DNA of 64,000 bases from Nepenthes gracilis (taxonomy: Eukaryota > Streptophyta > Magnoliopsida > Caryophyllales > Nepenthaceae), in NCBI GenBank assembly GCA_033239525.1, contig BSYO01000024.1, positions 11,431,991-11,495,990 on the forward strand, written 5' to 3'. Positions 35,046 to 48,118 of this stretch are shown piece by piece. The number at the start of each line of letters is the position of its first letter. Position 1 is the first letter of the stretch. Under the pieces are notes generated by a model. It had not been told where the DNA came from, made no database searches, and was given only the letters and a program-made list of their open reading frames with translations. A program made the position numbers and the translations under genes.

Positions 35046-37110
35046 GACTTATCTTCAATTTTAAAAAAAAGGAAGCGAGCGCAAACTGCGTGCGCCTCCC
35101 TTTCTCGCGCTCGAGCACCGCTGATTGCTAGCTTTATCATCTAGCGAGCAGCATATTCCAGTACCAAATCCTCATCAACCTCTCTCTCTCCTAGCATGAT
35201 TTTCACACTCTCTCACGATCCTCTAGATCCACCTCTCATCTCTTCCATTATAGGCATCTTTCAAGGTATTCTTCTCCTTCCTCTTCATATTTCGTTTGCT
35301 GCACCCCCTTCCGCCATTAATGACGGCACCACCTCTCTCCCTTACCGTTTACTAAAACTCTCAATGGGTTCCTCCTAGTTCAACCGGATTCACTACTTTC
35401 TTACCTTTTGGTTCCAAATCCACCGGTTTGTACGTAGATCTTGAGGTTCCAGACCCATCCCCTGTTATTGGTGAATCACGGTGCCGATGGTGCCTCTCCT
35501 GGCCTGTGAACTTTTTCCAAAATCACCGTAGTTGGGTGTTGCCAGACATGGATCTGACCCAGCTTATTATGCATGCCATGAGGCTTGCGTGATAGAGCAT
35601 GGCAGTGCGCTGATGGCACCTCTGGCGCTACTACTCATGCCTCTTGAGGCTACTCTCAAGCACACACCCTGCACCCACCAGGCACTGTCCATCCTTTCGT
35701 GCCTCTCACCCTCACACGCACACACACCCACACACACCACAAACCACAAAAAAAATCAAGGAGGCTTGTGTACAATTTATTTTTCGCCTGTTCTTAAAAT
35801 CACCTATTATGTGTGCATTTCAAATGTCGGGTCTGCATAAATTCCTTACTCGCGAATCAATCGAAAAGCGCCATGGGGTAAGTGCGCTCTCTACCCCAGA
35901 TAATTTTATTAGTCCTGAGGTTGAGGCCCTGTTCACAAGCTACATGTCTCAGCAGCCACTCTTCCTTGCCAAAAAATTAGCCTTTCCTCCCTCGACCCCT
36001 CCATCTCTTCCGTCTTTACCAACCGCCACTGGGAGCCAATCCTCATAAATTTGATTGCTCTTTCAGTGATTATTATTCAGGAATTCTATTTAAATATTCA
36101 TGATTCTTCTCCCGCTTTATTTTTGACCTTCTTGCAGGGGCAACACCTCTAAATTGCCCCGAATGTAATTGCTCGTGTTGTCAGTCTTTCTCGGGTAGAA
36201 AATCCTAACTACCCCTACACCCTACTCTCCAGGCCCCACCTCAACGAGATGCCACATTCCTTCATGGCTTACCCATAGAATGGAATGGGCGATCTTTTAA
36301 AATTAAACTTCTTTCCCCTCGGCGATCTTTTTCCTATCACTCACTTTTCCTCCAGCCCCCCTTGACAAAGCCCTTTTTCTTTATTCTCTCTTGAGTGGGC
36401 GGCCTATTGATTTATCATCCTACTTCTACTCTCACATACTCACCCATTTTGACTCCCAAAAGGATGACAACATCCCCTATGATTGTCTCATTTAGCGGCT
36501 GCTTACAAGATTAGGTCTCCCTTTTTTTGATCTTCCTTGTCTACAGCTTGCATGCCCTACCACCTCCACCACCTTTGCCCAGAGCTGATCACACACTCAT
36601 CGCTTTGCCGTGGATCCCAGTGATCCTCTCGATGAGCCTCTCCTTGAGATGCCTTCTTTTCAACCCGAGAATTGACCGTCTTGTTCTGCCTCGTCCTACC
36701 TCAACCCCTCAGAACCTGACCCATCCACACCTCCCTGGCACTCTTCCTCTTCTTCTGAGCTCTAATGGGACAGATTTTCCATCTTGCCGATCGCTTTAAG
36801 CGCATCTATTCCTCTTAGGAACACATATATGCTTCTCAATCTTAGTTACGCTTGGATATCATTGTCGGCTTTGAGCGTCTTAACTCCCGTTTGGCTACTC
36901 AGGAGGCTGCGCTATATGGTTGCAGCGTCAATATGCTCGTCAGTCTTTCGATGATTTCTCTGGGTCTGAGTGATACCACCTCTTGGCTTTTCATGACAAA
37001 AAGGGAGAGACATATTTTTGTTAAGGGGAGACATACTTTTGTATTGGGATTTGTACAGTTTAGGGGAGTTTTTACTTATGTTGTTCGAGGGGAGTTTTGA
37101 TGACTTTATT
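35046..37110 (+). pseudogene. Extra reading region between RNase H and 3' LTR in copia element 2
   Basis: About 2 kb that ordinary copia elements lack. Open pieces include 35532-35840, 35644-36048 (KKIKEACVQFIFRLF, then LHKFLTRESIEKRHGVSALS) and 36527-36799. Between 36390 and 36530 one frame reads LLSGRPIDLSSYFYSHILTH, then PYDCLI and RLLTRLGLPFFD. This resembles the domain annotated as 'putative plant transposon protein' in many plant genomes, from memory. Near 36780-36960 comes a short coiled-coil-like stretch (RLNSRLATQEAALYG). SIRE/Maximus elements are known for an env-like or extra frame here. I cannot give a function, and several stops break it. Confidence 0.55.
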
Positions 37111-37473
37111 ACTTTTGATGACTTCATTAGATTTGTTATTTAATATTGTTTCTGTTCTTTCATGTCATTGGTGTTACTATATACTACTGTGCATGGTTGT
37201 CTTAATTTTGTTATCTTGATTTGTGTTTTATTTGTTTGTACTAACCATGATTGTCTAGGTACCGCAGCTATAGTATTAGCACGACAGCTACAGTATTGGT
37301 ACGGTAATTCTATTATGCTTAGTCATCTACTTTTTTATATTATTTTTGTTACTCATTAGGTTTAGATTTTTATGTACACGGATTTTATCTCTGTGGTATC
37401 TAAACTTGTATTTCTCTTGTATTTTTCTTTTTACTTTATGTGGTTTTGTCACGAAATTATCAAATGGAGAAAT

Positions 37474-38600
37474 TATTAGAATCATTTATATGTTGTCATA
37501 TTTCGTGACCATATTCGGTTGTGTATTGATGTCGGATTGTGTTAGTTAAAGTGTTGCATCAATTTATTTTTATGGTTGTCCGTTCCTAATGTCCTGTGCC
37601 TGTTGTACGCCTGTTATGCCCTCGAGCCTTGCTTCCAGTACCATGCCACCCACTACACGCTTGTCATGCGCTCGAGCCCTGTTTCCAGTGGGCATACGCT
37701 TAATGTTCGCTCACCGTGTGCTTTAGCGCCAAATCCAGTAGCCTCCCGCTCGATATTCGCTCGTCATGCGCTCAAACGCCAAAACCAGTAGCCTCACGCT
37801 CGAAGCTCGCCTTCTTCTCACTCAAGCACTTGGGAGTTTTTCTCTTGAAACCCAAAGCGCACCTGTCGAGTGCTCGAGCGCGCCTCAAGCGATGTGACAA
37901 CAGTCATTTTTTTAAACAAGTTTTTCTAGCCTCTCTGTATATTTCTCCCTTCTTTCATTTGTCCGAACTCTGCTTATACATTTTGAAACGCCTATTTTGA
38001 TAACAAACAAAATTTTCATACTTTGATTGTGTTCCATTTAAAAAAAACCTAAACTATATTCTTGTGCTCTTATGTCAAAGGTTTTTTTATGTCAAAGGTT
38101 CCATTTAACATTGTGTCACTTCCTGCCTATTTAATTTTCTTTGCAACGTTGATAGTGTGAAAAAGGGATTCCGGTGGTATTTGGTATTTCAAACGATTCG
38201 TGAGGAAAGATTGATGTGAAAATTGAAAGGCGTTCGATTTCGTTACCGTTGGCAAATCTAAGGAATTCCTTAGTAAAGATCATGTGACGGGAGTAAATTG
38301 GTAAAATTAGCGTGTTGTTACCATCCTATCTACAAGTTAATTTTTATAGTGTATATCTTCCCTGGTCGTTTAAATTCGGAGGATTTTACTCAATAACTGT
38401 GATTATCGATATTTTCTTTCGTCATCAAAAATTATCTCTTTTTATTATTGCTTATTATTTTACTCTTTATACTTGTTATCATTTATTATCTAGATTGAAA
38501 TATTCTTTACGTATATTGAATATTTATTTTTATATTATTTTTGATAATCTATCAATGGGGTCAAAATTTTTATGTGATTTAGAACGAAAAATTTCCTTTA
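37474..38600 (+). repeat. 3' LTR of copia element 2
   Basis: Full partner of 29032-30033. It ends TTTCCTTTA, where the 5' copy ends TTTTCATCA, then ATATA. It includes about 100 bp (around 38410-38500) missing from the 5' copy. The last 239 bp are the beginning of the tandem duplication described next. Confidence 0.82.
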
Positions 38601-40562
38601 ATATATATACATGTAAATCATTAATTTATACTATACAATTAGATGCCATTTTTTATCTATTATTTTTTGAATCAATGGTGGTTGGTGGAGTGCGAAAATA
38701 TTCAACACAACAACCATGCTTACCAATCGAATTTAAACTTTCATCTTCCATGCGCAAATGCGTGCCATCCACGAGTATGATCTACGGTACAGTTTTACCT
38801 AAATGGAAAAACGATTGATCAGATTACAACATTTAACTGTGATAGATCCACTCACATAATTTGAGGCGAGACACCTGATCATATACATATTATATAGAGT
38901 CCACGTATCCATCATCTCTTTAATCCAGCGAGTGGGTCGTGATACTGCCTCTGCAACTGCAGAATATTTCACGATTTGAAAGCAGATTGTGGTGGGAATG
39001 AGTGTCAAAAATTTACAAATAAAAAATTGTTAAAAATACGTAAATAGTTATTTTTTAATAATATGAGTATTTTAATATTATAAAAACTAATTATTTATAT
39101 ATTTTTTTAAATTTTTTAAATATAAAATATAGATCATTAAATTTTAAAAATTCAAAAATCATCCCATAACATCACCGTGGGGACCTTGCTTTAACTTTTT
39201 TTTCTTTTTCAAATATTTTTCTAAAAAAATTTATTTTAAAAATTAATAAAAAAAAAGATATAATATATAGTATTTCACATAGTAGGATCCCTCGACTACC
39301 CACATCATAGGACCACACAATCGTAGGACCCCCAATTGAAACTTAATTTTGTCTGAATACAAACTAATTATTCTCAACGTTTTACTTTTTTTTTTTTAAG
39401 TTACTAATTATTTTTGAAAGATGGATAAATTTGGATATTTAATTTATGACAAAATAATATTTTCACTGGTCGTTTAAATCCGAAGGATTTTACTCAATAA
39501 CTGTGATTATCGATGTTTTCTTTCTTCATCAAAAATTATCTCTTTTTATTATTACTTATTATTTTACTCTTTATACTTGTTATCATTTATTATCTAGATT
39601 GAAATATTCTTTACATATATTGAATATTTATTTTTATATTATTTTTGATAATCTATCAATGGGGTCAAAATTTTTATGTAATTTAGGACGAAAAATTTTT
39701 TTTAATATATATACATGTAAATCATTAATTTATACTATACAATTAGATGCCATTTTTTGTCTATTATTTTTTGAATCAAGGGTGGTTGGTAGAGTGTGAA
39801 AATATGCAACACAACAACCATGCTTACCAACCAAATTTAAACTTTCATCTTCCATGCGCAAATGCGTGCCATCCACGATTATGATCTACGATACAGTTTT
39901 ACCTAAATGGAAAAATGATTGATCAGATCACAACATTTAACGGTGATAGATCCACTCACACAATTTGAGGCGAGACACCTGATCATATACATATTATATA
40001 GAGTCTACGTATCCATCATCTCTTTAATCCAGTGAGTGGGTCGTGATACTGCCTCTGCAACTGCAGAATATTTCACGATTTGAAAGCAGATTATGATGGA
40101 AATGAGTGTCAAAAATTTATAAATAAAAAATTATTAAAAATATGTAAATAGTTGTTTTTTAATAATATGAGTATTTTAATATTATAAAAAATAATTATAT
40201 ATATATATATATATATATATTTAATTTTTTAAATATAAAATATAGATCATTAAATTTAAAAAATTCAAAAATCATCCCATAACATCACCATGGGGACCTT
40301 GCTTTACTTTTTTTTTTTCTTTTTCAAATATTTTTCTAAAAAATTATTTTAAAAATTAATAAAAAAATATAATATATAGTATTTCACATAGTAGGATCCC
40401 TCAACTACCCACATCATGAGACCCCCAATTGAAACTTAATTTTGTCTGAATACAAACTATTTATTCTCAACGTTTTACTTTTTTTTTTTTTAAAAAAAGT
40501 TACTAATTATTTTTAAAAGATGGATAAATTTGGATATTTAATTTATGACAAAATAATATTTT
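38362..40562 (+). repeat. 1.1-kb tandem duplication spanning the LTR-genome junction
   Basis: Unit A (38362-39465) and unit B (39466-40562) are near-identical head-to-tail copies. Each starts CTGGTCGTTTAAA and ends ACAAAATAATATTTT. Unit A carries the last 239 bp of the 3' LTR of copia element 2, its target duplication and about 860 bp of flanking DNA. The copies differ by point changes and small indels, including a (TA)n expansion in B at 40195-40220. The duplication therefore happened after the retrotransposon inserted. No protein is credible in either unit. Confidence 0.9.
40195..40220. repeat. (TA)n microsatellite
   Basis: An uninterrupted TA run present in unit B only. The matching place in unit A reads CTAATTATTTATATA. 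Confidence 0.9.
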
Positions 40563-42381
40563 AAATAATTTTAAAATTAAAAAAATGCTTTGAAATGAGG
40601 ATACCCATTTCCTCCTCGAAATGTTCACCAACTATTTCGGGGAATGATAATTCTCCGTACTTTTGTGCATGGAGCCCCACCTTCGGGTAAATAGTTATAA
40701 GGACATATTCAAATATATAGTTTTTAAAAAAATTGTAAATAATTTTATTGGTTAAAAATTACCTTAATTTACTATCGTTTTTTTTATTTATTAAGTTTCA
40801 GGCTATAATTTTCAAAAATATTAAAAATAATTTTGGATCAATATTATAAATTATGGTTGTTTTTAAAAGTATTTTTAAAAAGTGCTATCATTAAATTATA
40901 GTTAAAAAGAATTAAATTTTTGTAGATTGCTAATAAGGCTTAATATATTCAAATGAAGATGTTATGACTATTAATATATTTCATCACATATAGATCAAAC
41001 ACGCTATACTCAATTCAATGTGTTTTATTACATGCCTACCCTATACACCTTGTGGTAAAGCATATTCATCTGGAAATAATTTTAAAAATAAAATTTATAA
41101 CTATCTGATAAAATTATTTTTATACTGTGTCAAAAAACTAATAAACTAAAATACTAATTAGGTTTTTATGTAAAGGTTTATCATATGTTGAAGAGAATTA
41201 GAAGCCGGGTTATAGTGGCTAAACTAAATGCTAAATGCTAATTGAGATCACAAAATTGATGTTTGTCAATTTAAAACAGCACGATGGTGGCCATGGAAGT
41301 TAAAATCTACTAAGTTTATAAGAACTCACTAAATCAATTAGCATTCGAGCACACAATGATCACCCTAAGTGCTATGCATTAATGAGTGGTAGGGTGACAA
41401 TTGTTATAAAACTTGAGGCGCTAAATAAAGTGGAATGGCAGTACTGATCTTAATGATATTAATAAATATTCAAATAAAATTATAATAATTATAACATAAG
41501 AAATAAGCTGTTACTTATATTATTTGTTTATTATTTATCTATAAGTTATACTATATATATTAATATGACAGTACTGATATAAATATATATATAATTATCG
41601 GTATTTGTTTGATGCACGCATGTGTGGGGACATAATGTTTTCTTGAATTAGTCTAATTGTGTTCATAATTCAATTAGAAATCTGTCTATCAACTCACCCT
41701 TTTATGTTCCATCCCATCTTTGAAGAACTACTTTTCTCTTTTTCAGTTGTAAAGAAGTAAATAACCAAGACTATCTCAAATCGTTCTTTTTTTCCCCTCC
41801 TTCATTTTCTGATATATTATATTTTTTTAATTATTTTTTTATTTTTTATTTTCCTAATTTTATGGCCAAAAAAAGTTTATTTTAATATTAGTTTCAAACT
41901 TACTTTTTTTTTTTTTTTCAAGCTAATCACATTATGCAACATACATTATCATGTACGTAATTTGAAAAATACCCCTCTACCTCCACCTCTGTCTATCTAT
42001 TTTTCTATTTATCTATATATACAATTAGTCTGAATTTGAGAAATTATTTTGGTATTGGATAAAATTAGCAAAAAAGGTAAGAAAAATATAACCAAGAAAA
42101 AAGAAAAAAAAAGCTGAGAATATCTTTAAATAAGGAATGTCTTCTTCTTTTTTTTTTTAATTTTTTCCTTGATTTTGGCCTCTTTTTATGTGGCATATAA
42201 AGAAGTGACCAATCACTTAATTTTGTTCCTTCAAATATAGATAACATTTGAGTGCCTACTTTCTTTTAACGAGGTAGGACCTTTCCTACTGTAGTGGGCA
42301 TGTGAAGCTTCGATATCAAGCCACAATAAGGGGGACTGCCCATATGAAATTTGTCTCCCATGAAAATTTAAGTTTTCATGA

Positions 42382-42850
42382 CATTTTGCATGTTGTTGAA
42401 ATTCATGAATAACTATGCAAAATTAATTATCTATGACTTACTTAAATTTAAATATATTTTTCTTTTTCAGATGAAATTAAAATTTATTTATCTCCCTTCA
42501 TTATTGTCTTCATTCCTTAATGAAAGTTATAAAATTTTTATATAAAAGGTGTGTTAGCACTTAACCTAGATTACCCTTATAGCAGAAAACTAGAGAGGTC
42601 ATCATTTTAGGGTTTCATGGCATTTTACATATCGTTGAGATATCGTGCTATTTTATTTTAATGATATGAAATTAATTATTAACGATTTACTTGAATTCAT
42701 ATTTTTTTATTTTTTAGAAAAAAAATTAAAATTTATTCCTCTCCCTTCACTACCATCTTTATTTATTAATGAGAGTAATGAAATTTTTGTATAAGAAATG
42801 TGTTAACAGCTAATCTAGATTACTCTTATATTAGAGAATTGCCCATTGTA
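42382..42850. repeat. Tandem duplication, about 240-250 bp unit
   Basis: Two adjacent units share CATTTTRCAT...GTTGA, AAATTAAAATTTATT...CTCCCTTCA and TGTGTTA..CA.CTAA.CTAGATTAC. The offset is 239 bases near the start and 249 near the end, with many changes between copies. No coding. Confidence 0.8.
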
Positions 42851-43713
42851 TTTAATAAGTAATTATATTATTTATAAAATAAAAAAATATATTTAATCCT
42901 CAGTTATTTAAATGGGATCGTCCTGTCAATTTTTAGGTGTATTAAGAAAATATACTTTTTAATAAAATATAATATAATTAACCAAAATTATTAATTTATT
43001 TTTAATAGATTATTAAATATTTATTGCATCCTGTATTTTAACCGAACCACCTCATCAAATAAAAGATAACCGGTGTGAAATTCTATAGGAGTATCGTTAT
43101 ATTTAATAATTTGCAGACTAAAGTATGATTTCTGTTATATGTGAGTGGACTTATATGCATTTAATAAAATAATTGATTGTTAAATATAATAAGACGAGAA
43201 TAAATATATTATATTATACAAAAATCTTATAAGAATAAATATCCCATAGTTTGATTTGCATATAAAATATTTATTTTTTCCAAATTACAATGGCCTGTTG
43301 GCGGCTACCACAGCGTCCTTGAATATTTGTCCTCTATATTCTATAAATAAATAATATCTTTTGTTAGGGTTCGAGTTATTTTGATTTTTTATAATAATAA
43401 ATATTTTTATCAAAAAATTCTAACCTCATATAATAATATAAATTCCAATCCTTCCACCAATCTTAAGACAGATATTTTCCAAGTGCTGTAAACCTTATAA
43501 GAATCAGCACATATAAATAAACAGTCACGTTTTATCCGTTCAACTTATTTCGAGATTTTTTGGCACAAAATAAAAGTTGATATTTATATAATAATTAGAT
43601 AGAGACAGCCTTGAGACTATCGATAAATCAATTGATATTTTTTCATGTTCCTCCATGCTATGTGTTTTGTAAGAATGCAGACAAATCTCTGCATTATTTA
43701 TATTTTCAGGGCA

Positions 43714-44176
43714 TTGTTACCAAGTGGATTGAAAGTGTTATTTGTATTAAAATCTTGTATTTATTTACAAATGAAGATTGAAATATAATAGTCAGTTGAG
43801 GTACGATCAAATGAAAAATAACAGTATAAAATTTACTGAGTCTAGACTTACTAATAAAGCTACAGTTTGTTATATATATTTTTAATAATCACAGTATATT
43901 ATATTTGAAAGAGTCAAAATAATTGATATTTTAATTTGATTTGTTACAAAATGGATTTAAGAGTATTATTTACGGTAAAATCTTATATTTATTTACATAT
44001 GATGATTGAAATATAACAATTAGTTGAGTTATGATCAAATGAAAAATAGAAGTGTCCAAAACTTATTAAGTGTAGACCTATATTATAACTGCAGTTCATT
44101 ATATATATTTTTAATAACAAGAGTATATTATATCCGAAAGAATCAAAACAATTGATATTTTAATCTGATCTGTTCA
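43714..44176. repeat. Tandem duplication, about 228 bp unit
   Basis: Two units share TTGTTAC.AA.TGGATT, TATTTATTTACA.ATGA, GATCAAATGAAAAATA and CAATTGATATTTTAAT. The first is preceded by TATATTTTCAGGGC, which looks like a splice acceptor. An origin from an old gene intron is possible but unproven. Confidence 0.8.
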
Positions 44177-45311
44177 TTTGATGGCAAAAAGACTGTATTT
44201 GCAAGAGGTATATAGTATGATGCTCGACCTTCAATTATGGCTCACTCGGATCTTGCATGATTTTCACACTAACTTTGATCATTGGATTGCCTGTCTTTTG
44301 GCAAATGGGGCATCTCAATTTGTTTGGTATGGCCTTTTGATTTTAAATTTTTGTTTTGTGCTGAGTTATTTTATCAATCCTACTCTTTTTTTTTTGTGGT
44401 TGTGTTTGATTTCTTGTACTTGATAATTTTAATGAAATTTTCATGATTATTTACTTAAAATCATTGTTGCATTATTTTGAACGCCTCACAATACATTATT
44501 TCTAAATATAAAATCATTTCATATATATATATATATTGTAATTTCTTTTTATATATAAGTAAAAAGAGTTACAAAAATAAAAAGATTAAAAAAATAACTA
44601 TAAATAAATTATAAAATGGTAAAATTTTTAGCATTTTTCGTGCAGAAAATCCTAAGAACTTGGGAATCCAATGTTTGTTGAGGGCGAGATCGTAATTAGT
44701 GCATGGGCTCTCCGGATGACGACATATCACATTGCATCTCAATCACAAATATCCAAGAATTTTGTCCCCCAGAAAAAAAAAAAAAAAATCCTTTCAATAA
44801 TTTAAAAAATATTTAAAATAGCAAAAAAAAAAAAAAAAAAAAGAAAAAGTAATTCATGTTACATATAGAATATAGACAAAAAAAATAAAAAAATTTTATT
44901 TATAATATTTTTTTATACATTTTGCTCTCTGAAATTTTTTTAAGAGACACAATAATAAGTCAGTAGTCTATTAATTTTTATACTTTATAAATAGATAACA
45001 TCTATATTTATTATAATATATATTTTTTTTCATTGCCCTATTTTAATAGAAAATAACGACTAAAAATATTTATTATCATATAAAGAGAATAAATATTTTA
45101 ATATGAGTAATAAATTTAGATTTTTAACAACATAAATGCTCAAAGTATAACATATTTGAATCCCTAATAATAATAATAATTTATGGTATAACATATTTGG
45201 ATCTTCATAACCATATACCTTAGCAATATCTGAATTTATCTCTTCCAATAGTTTATTATTTATAATTTATTAGCATAATATGAATAAAAAACCTAATGCT
45301 CACAATCTTGT

Positions 45312-45770
45312 ATTATTATTATTATTATTGTTGTTATTGTTGTTGTCACTATTAACTTATAAATTATTAAGAAAGGGAGGGGACAAGCAATGAACAAGAA
45401 TAGTTGGGCATATGAAGAAAGGGATATTTGATCGAATAAATATATATGATACAATATAAAGACAACCTTCAATAATGGAGGACCAAGAATACAAAAATAA
45501 AAATAAAACAAATTGATTTTTTCATCACACACACACATTTCATATATTATTATTATTATTATTATTATTAATTCATAAGTAATTAAGAAAGGAAGGGGAC
45601 AACAATGAACAAAAATAGTAGGGTATATGAAGAAAGGGATATTTCATCGAACAAGTATATATGATACAACATAAAAACAGCCTTCAATAATGGAGGACCA
45701 AGAACACAAAAATAAAAATAAAAAAAATTAAATTGATTTTTTCATCATATATATATAATTCATACTATAA
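45312..45770. repeat. Tandem duplication with (TTA)n heads, about 216-220 bp unit
   Basis: Both units begin with an ATT/TTA microsatellite and continue TAAGAAAGGRAGGGGACAA, GATATTT.ATCGAA, TTCAATAATGGAGGACCAAG and TTGATTTTTTCATCA. Each then ends in a CA or TA run. The copies are quite similar. Confidence 0.85.
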
Positions 45771-46677
45771 CAAAGGTTAGAAATAAAAAAAAAATAGCCA
45801 ATAGAAGTTCGGAATTAGACCGACCGACATTAATAATAAAAAAATTTAAAACCTGGTACAATTCATGTAACTTGACATAAATTAATTATGGTTCGCTTGC
45901 TTTGATTAAATTTCGTTTATCATTTGGATAAATCTGGAGACTTCATAATTAAATTCGGATTAAATTTGAATTTATTATTATCTGAATCCAACCTCAACCT
46001 AACCTAAATATATAATTACAAAATTATACACAAATACAAACCTAATCCTAATTTAAATACTTTATACGTTGCATAATATTGATTCTAATATTAGAGTAAA
46101 GCACACTTGATATGTTGCTTGAAAACCTCAAGACTTCACTTTATAAATTTAACGCTCATAATATTTATGTTTACACTTAATAGTTAAAAAAACTAATTAC
46201 AAACTAAATTATGTTTAATTAACAATAAATTTGATATTAATTAGATGATTATGTTATTAGCTTAATTGACTAAGTCATAATAATGCTATTAATTTTATTA
46301 TTTTTGTGCAACGACGCAATACAATTGAAATATAAATTATCCAATTAAGATTTTAATATAAACTAATTGTGTTGAGTTTGAGGAAAGGAAAAGGAATTAG
46401 GATTTGTACATCCCCCACGGTTTTGGGATGCCATTTTACAATAACGAAAAAAATCTTTGGACTTATCAATCGTACCACAGGGTTGGCCATCAGATCGGAC
46501 GTCAATTATGACAATCTATGCATCATGACAATTTATTTTCTTTTATAATATATATAAAAAATTTATATATTAATAAATCAATCAATATTTTATTTTATTT
46601 TTTTATTTTCAAAATATCAATATTTTTTAAGTAATTGAAATTTGTCAACCTCTGGCAAATGTCGGTCGAGAAGTTCA

Positions 46678-47452
46678 TATTAGATTTTGAGATACTTTCT
46701 TTATAAGCCACACATTCATTGACATGTTATCAAGTGATATGTTCAAAGTGCAAAAATTTACTCAAGCATATGCTTTTTTGAGTAACGTGTAATAAACGTC
46801 TGAACAGTATATGATGAGCGTATGTATCAGCATAAGTAAAATATCAGTGTCTCAATGTGTATTTTAAAGATGCACGTGCATATCTTATCCAAAGGGATTG
46901 CACCTGAAGCATGCATGATGGGTATCCGTGTACCAATACTGATATAAAAATTCTTGCGCAATTTTAGAGCTTTGTATGTGAGAATTGTGTCTCTTTGACG
47001 GTCAAAATAAGGAGCAAAGAGGAAGAGAGAAATAAACAAGAAGGTTCACTCATTGATTAAGACTTTAAATTATATTATATTCTCTATCAACCTTGGATAC
47101 GCTCTTGTTATTTAAAAAAATATTTTATCATTTATTTTAATCTCCTTTGTCATTGTATTCTCTATTATTCGAATTTCTTATTAAAATATATTTTAATTTT
47201 TGTGTTATTTAAGGCTTTTATAACTGGACTTACTATATAGATAATATTTTCATAATTATAATAATATAATTTTTTATTCATTCTTAAAAAAATTATTCAC
47301 ATAAAATATTGTACCTAATTATTATGATTATTGCTTTAATATTATAGTTTATCATATTTTCTATTTGAGAGTCTAAATAAAGTGTTCGAAAAAGATCATT
47401 ATAAATACTAGTTCTCGACTTTATGGGCAAAGTTTTAATATGAAACTCAGCA
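46678..47452 (+). repeat. 5' LTR of copia element 3
   Basis: Starts TATTAGATTTTGAGA and aligns with 56902-57692 through ATTGACATGTTATC, a second shared block (TATAAAAATTCTTGCGCAA) and GAGCTTTGTATG. It ends CTCAGCA two bases before the decayed primer site. Divergence from its partner is greater than in copia element 1. Confidence 0.75.
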
Positions 47453-47454
47453 AG

Positions 47455-47465
47455 TATTATCAAAG
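47455..47465 (+). other. Decayed primer-binding site of copia element 3
   Basis: TATTATCAAAG stands where TGGTATCAGAG is expected, two bases after the LTR. It has G-to-A/T changes at three positions. Confidence 0.55.
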
Positions 47466-47499
47466 ATTTCGAGTTGTTATGTAAAATTCATTTGGAATA

Positions 47500-47533
47500 A
47501 TGAAGGGTATTAACAAAATGATTTGTTTACGGA
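47500..47533 (+). pseudogene. gag of copia element 3, first fragment
   Basis: The start codon at 47500 opens MKGINKMICLR, matching MEVESMMIYLN of copia element 1 residue for residue in spacing. It is cut off after about eleven codons by the AT-rich insertion, and the frame resumes at 49987. Confidence 0.65.
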
Positions 47534-48118
47534 ATATTTAGTTGTTAAAATGGAATAAGGTGCGAATAGAATAATTATTTTTAATAAATAGAATAGGATG
47601 ATAATAGAATTAAAATTTATTATTTTTATATTTAATTGTTGAAATATAATAAGTTAAAAATTAATATTTTAATATTTAATTTGTATAATAGTATGAGAAA
47701 TAAGGTGATAATTTATCATAATGACTTTCTTATTCTTATTAAAAAAAGATAATTTTTCTTATATATATATATATTATCATATATTTAATATATATATACT
47801 TTTATCATATAAAATATATATTTATAAATATTTAAATATATAATAAAATATATTATAATAAAATAAAATAATATATTTTCTAAATATTTATTTTAATAAT
47901 TATATATATTTTTATCATATATAATATATTACAAAATACATAATATATATATTAAATATATAATAATTATTATAATAAATAAAATACATATTTATTCCTT
48001 GTCATATATAAATCAATAACTATATATAAATAAAAATATATTTATACATATTTAATAAAATACATATTATAATATATAAAATACATATATAAAATATATA
48101 ATATTTAATAAATATTAT

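Larger units (their letters stand above)
29032..38600 (+). mobile_element. Ty1/copia retrotransposon 2 (SIRE/Maximus-like), 9.6 kb, defective
   Basis: It has LTRs of about 1.0-1.1 kb (29032-30033 and 37474-38600), a TGGTATCAGAGC primer site two bases after the 5' LTR, gag with zinc knuckles, pol in copia order, and a 2.4 kb region between RNase H and the 3' LTR. ATATA flanks both ends (29027-29031 and 38601-38605). Size, long LTRs, the paired knuckle region and the extra 3' region fit the SIRE/Maximus group (family knowledge). Stops are scattered throughout, and pol carries a 154-bp tandem duplication. CAAATGGAGAAAT before the 3' LTR is the likely polypurine tract. Confidence 0.87.
40563..46677. 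other. AT-rich spacer with three local tandem duplications
   Basis: No gene supported. The open frame 44178-44423 has no family resemblance and follows a duplicated block. Poly-A runs at 44768-44786 and 44823-44842 and TA runs are frequent. Three tandem duplications are listed separately. Confidence 0.5.

Noticed and set aside
35567..35749. Minus-strand 60-residue frame
   Set aside because: Shadow of the plus-strand extra region of copia 2; Cys/Val-rich from CA-repeat complement.
37576..38000. Two overlapping frames of 71 and 94 residues
   Set aside because: They lie wholly inside the 3' LTR of copia 2 and reflect its GC-rich short repeats.
38312..39799. Two similar frames of 168 and 98 residues in the 1.1-kb duplication
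   Set aside because: Their similarity comes from the DNA duplication. They read across the LTR end into flank and have a Phe/Tyr/Ile-rich, composition-driven sequence.
44178..44423. 81-residue frame with a hydrophobic C-terminus
   Set aside because: No family match, no promoter, and it begins at the end of a duplicated AT-rich block. Kept only as part of the spacer.
47760..48118. Possible centromere-like or matrix-attachment satellite
   Set aside because: The TA-rich tracts are irregular with no fixed monomer, and the TIR boundaries explain them as the body of one element.
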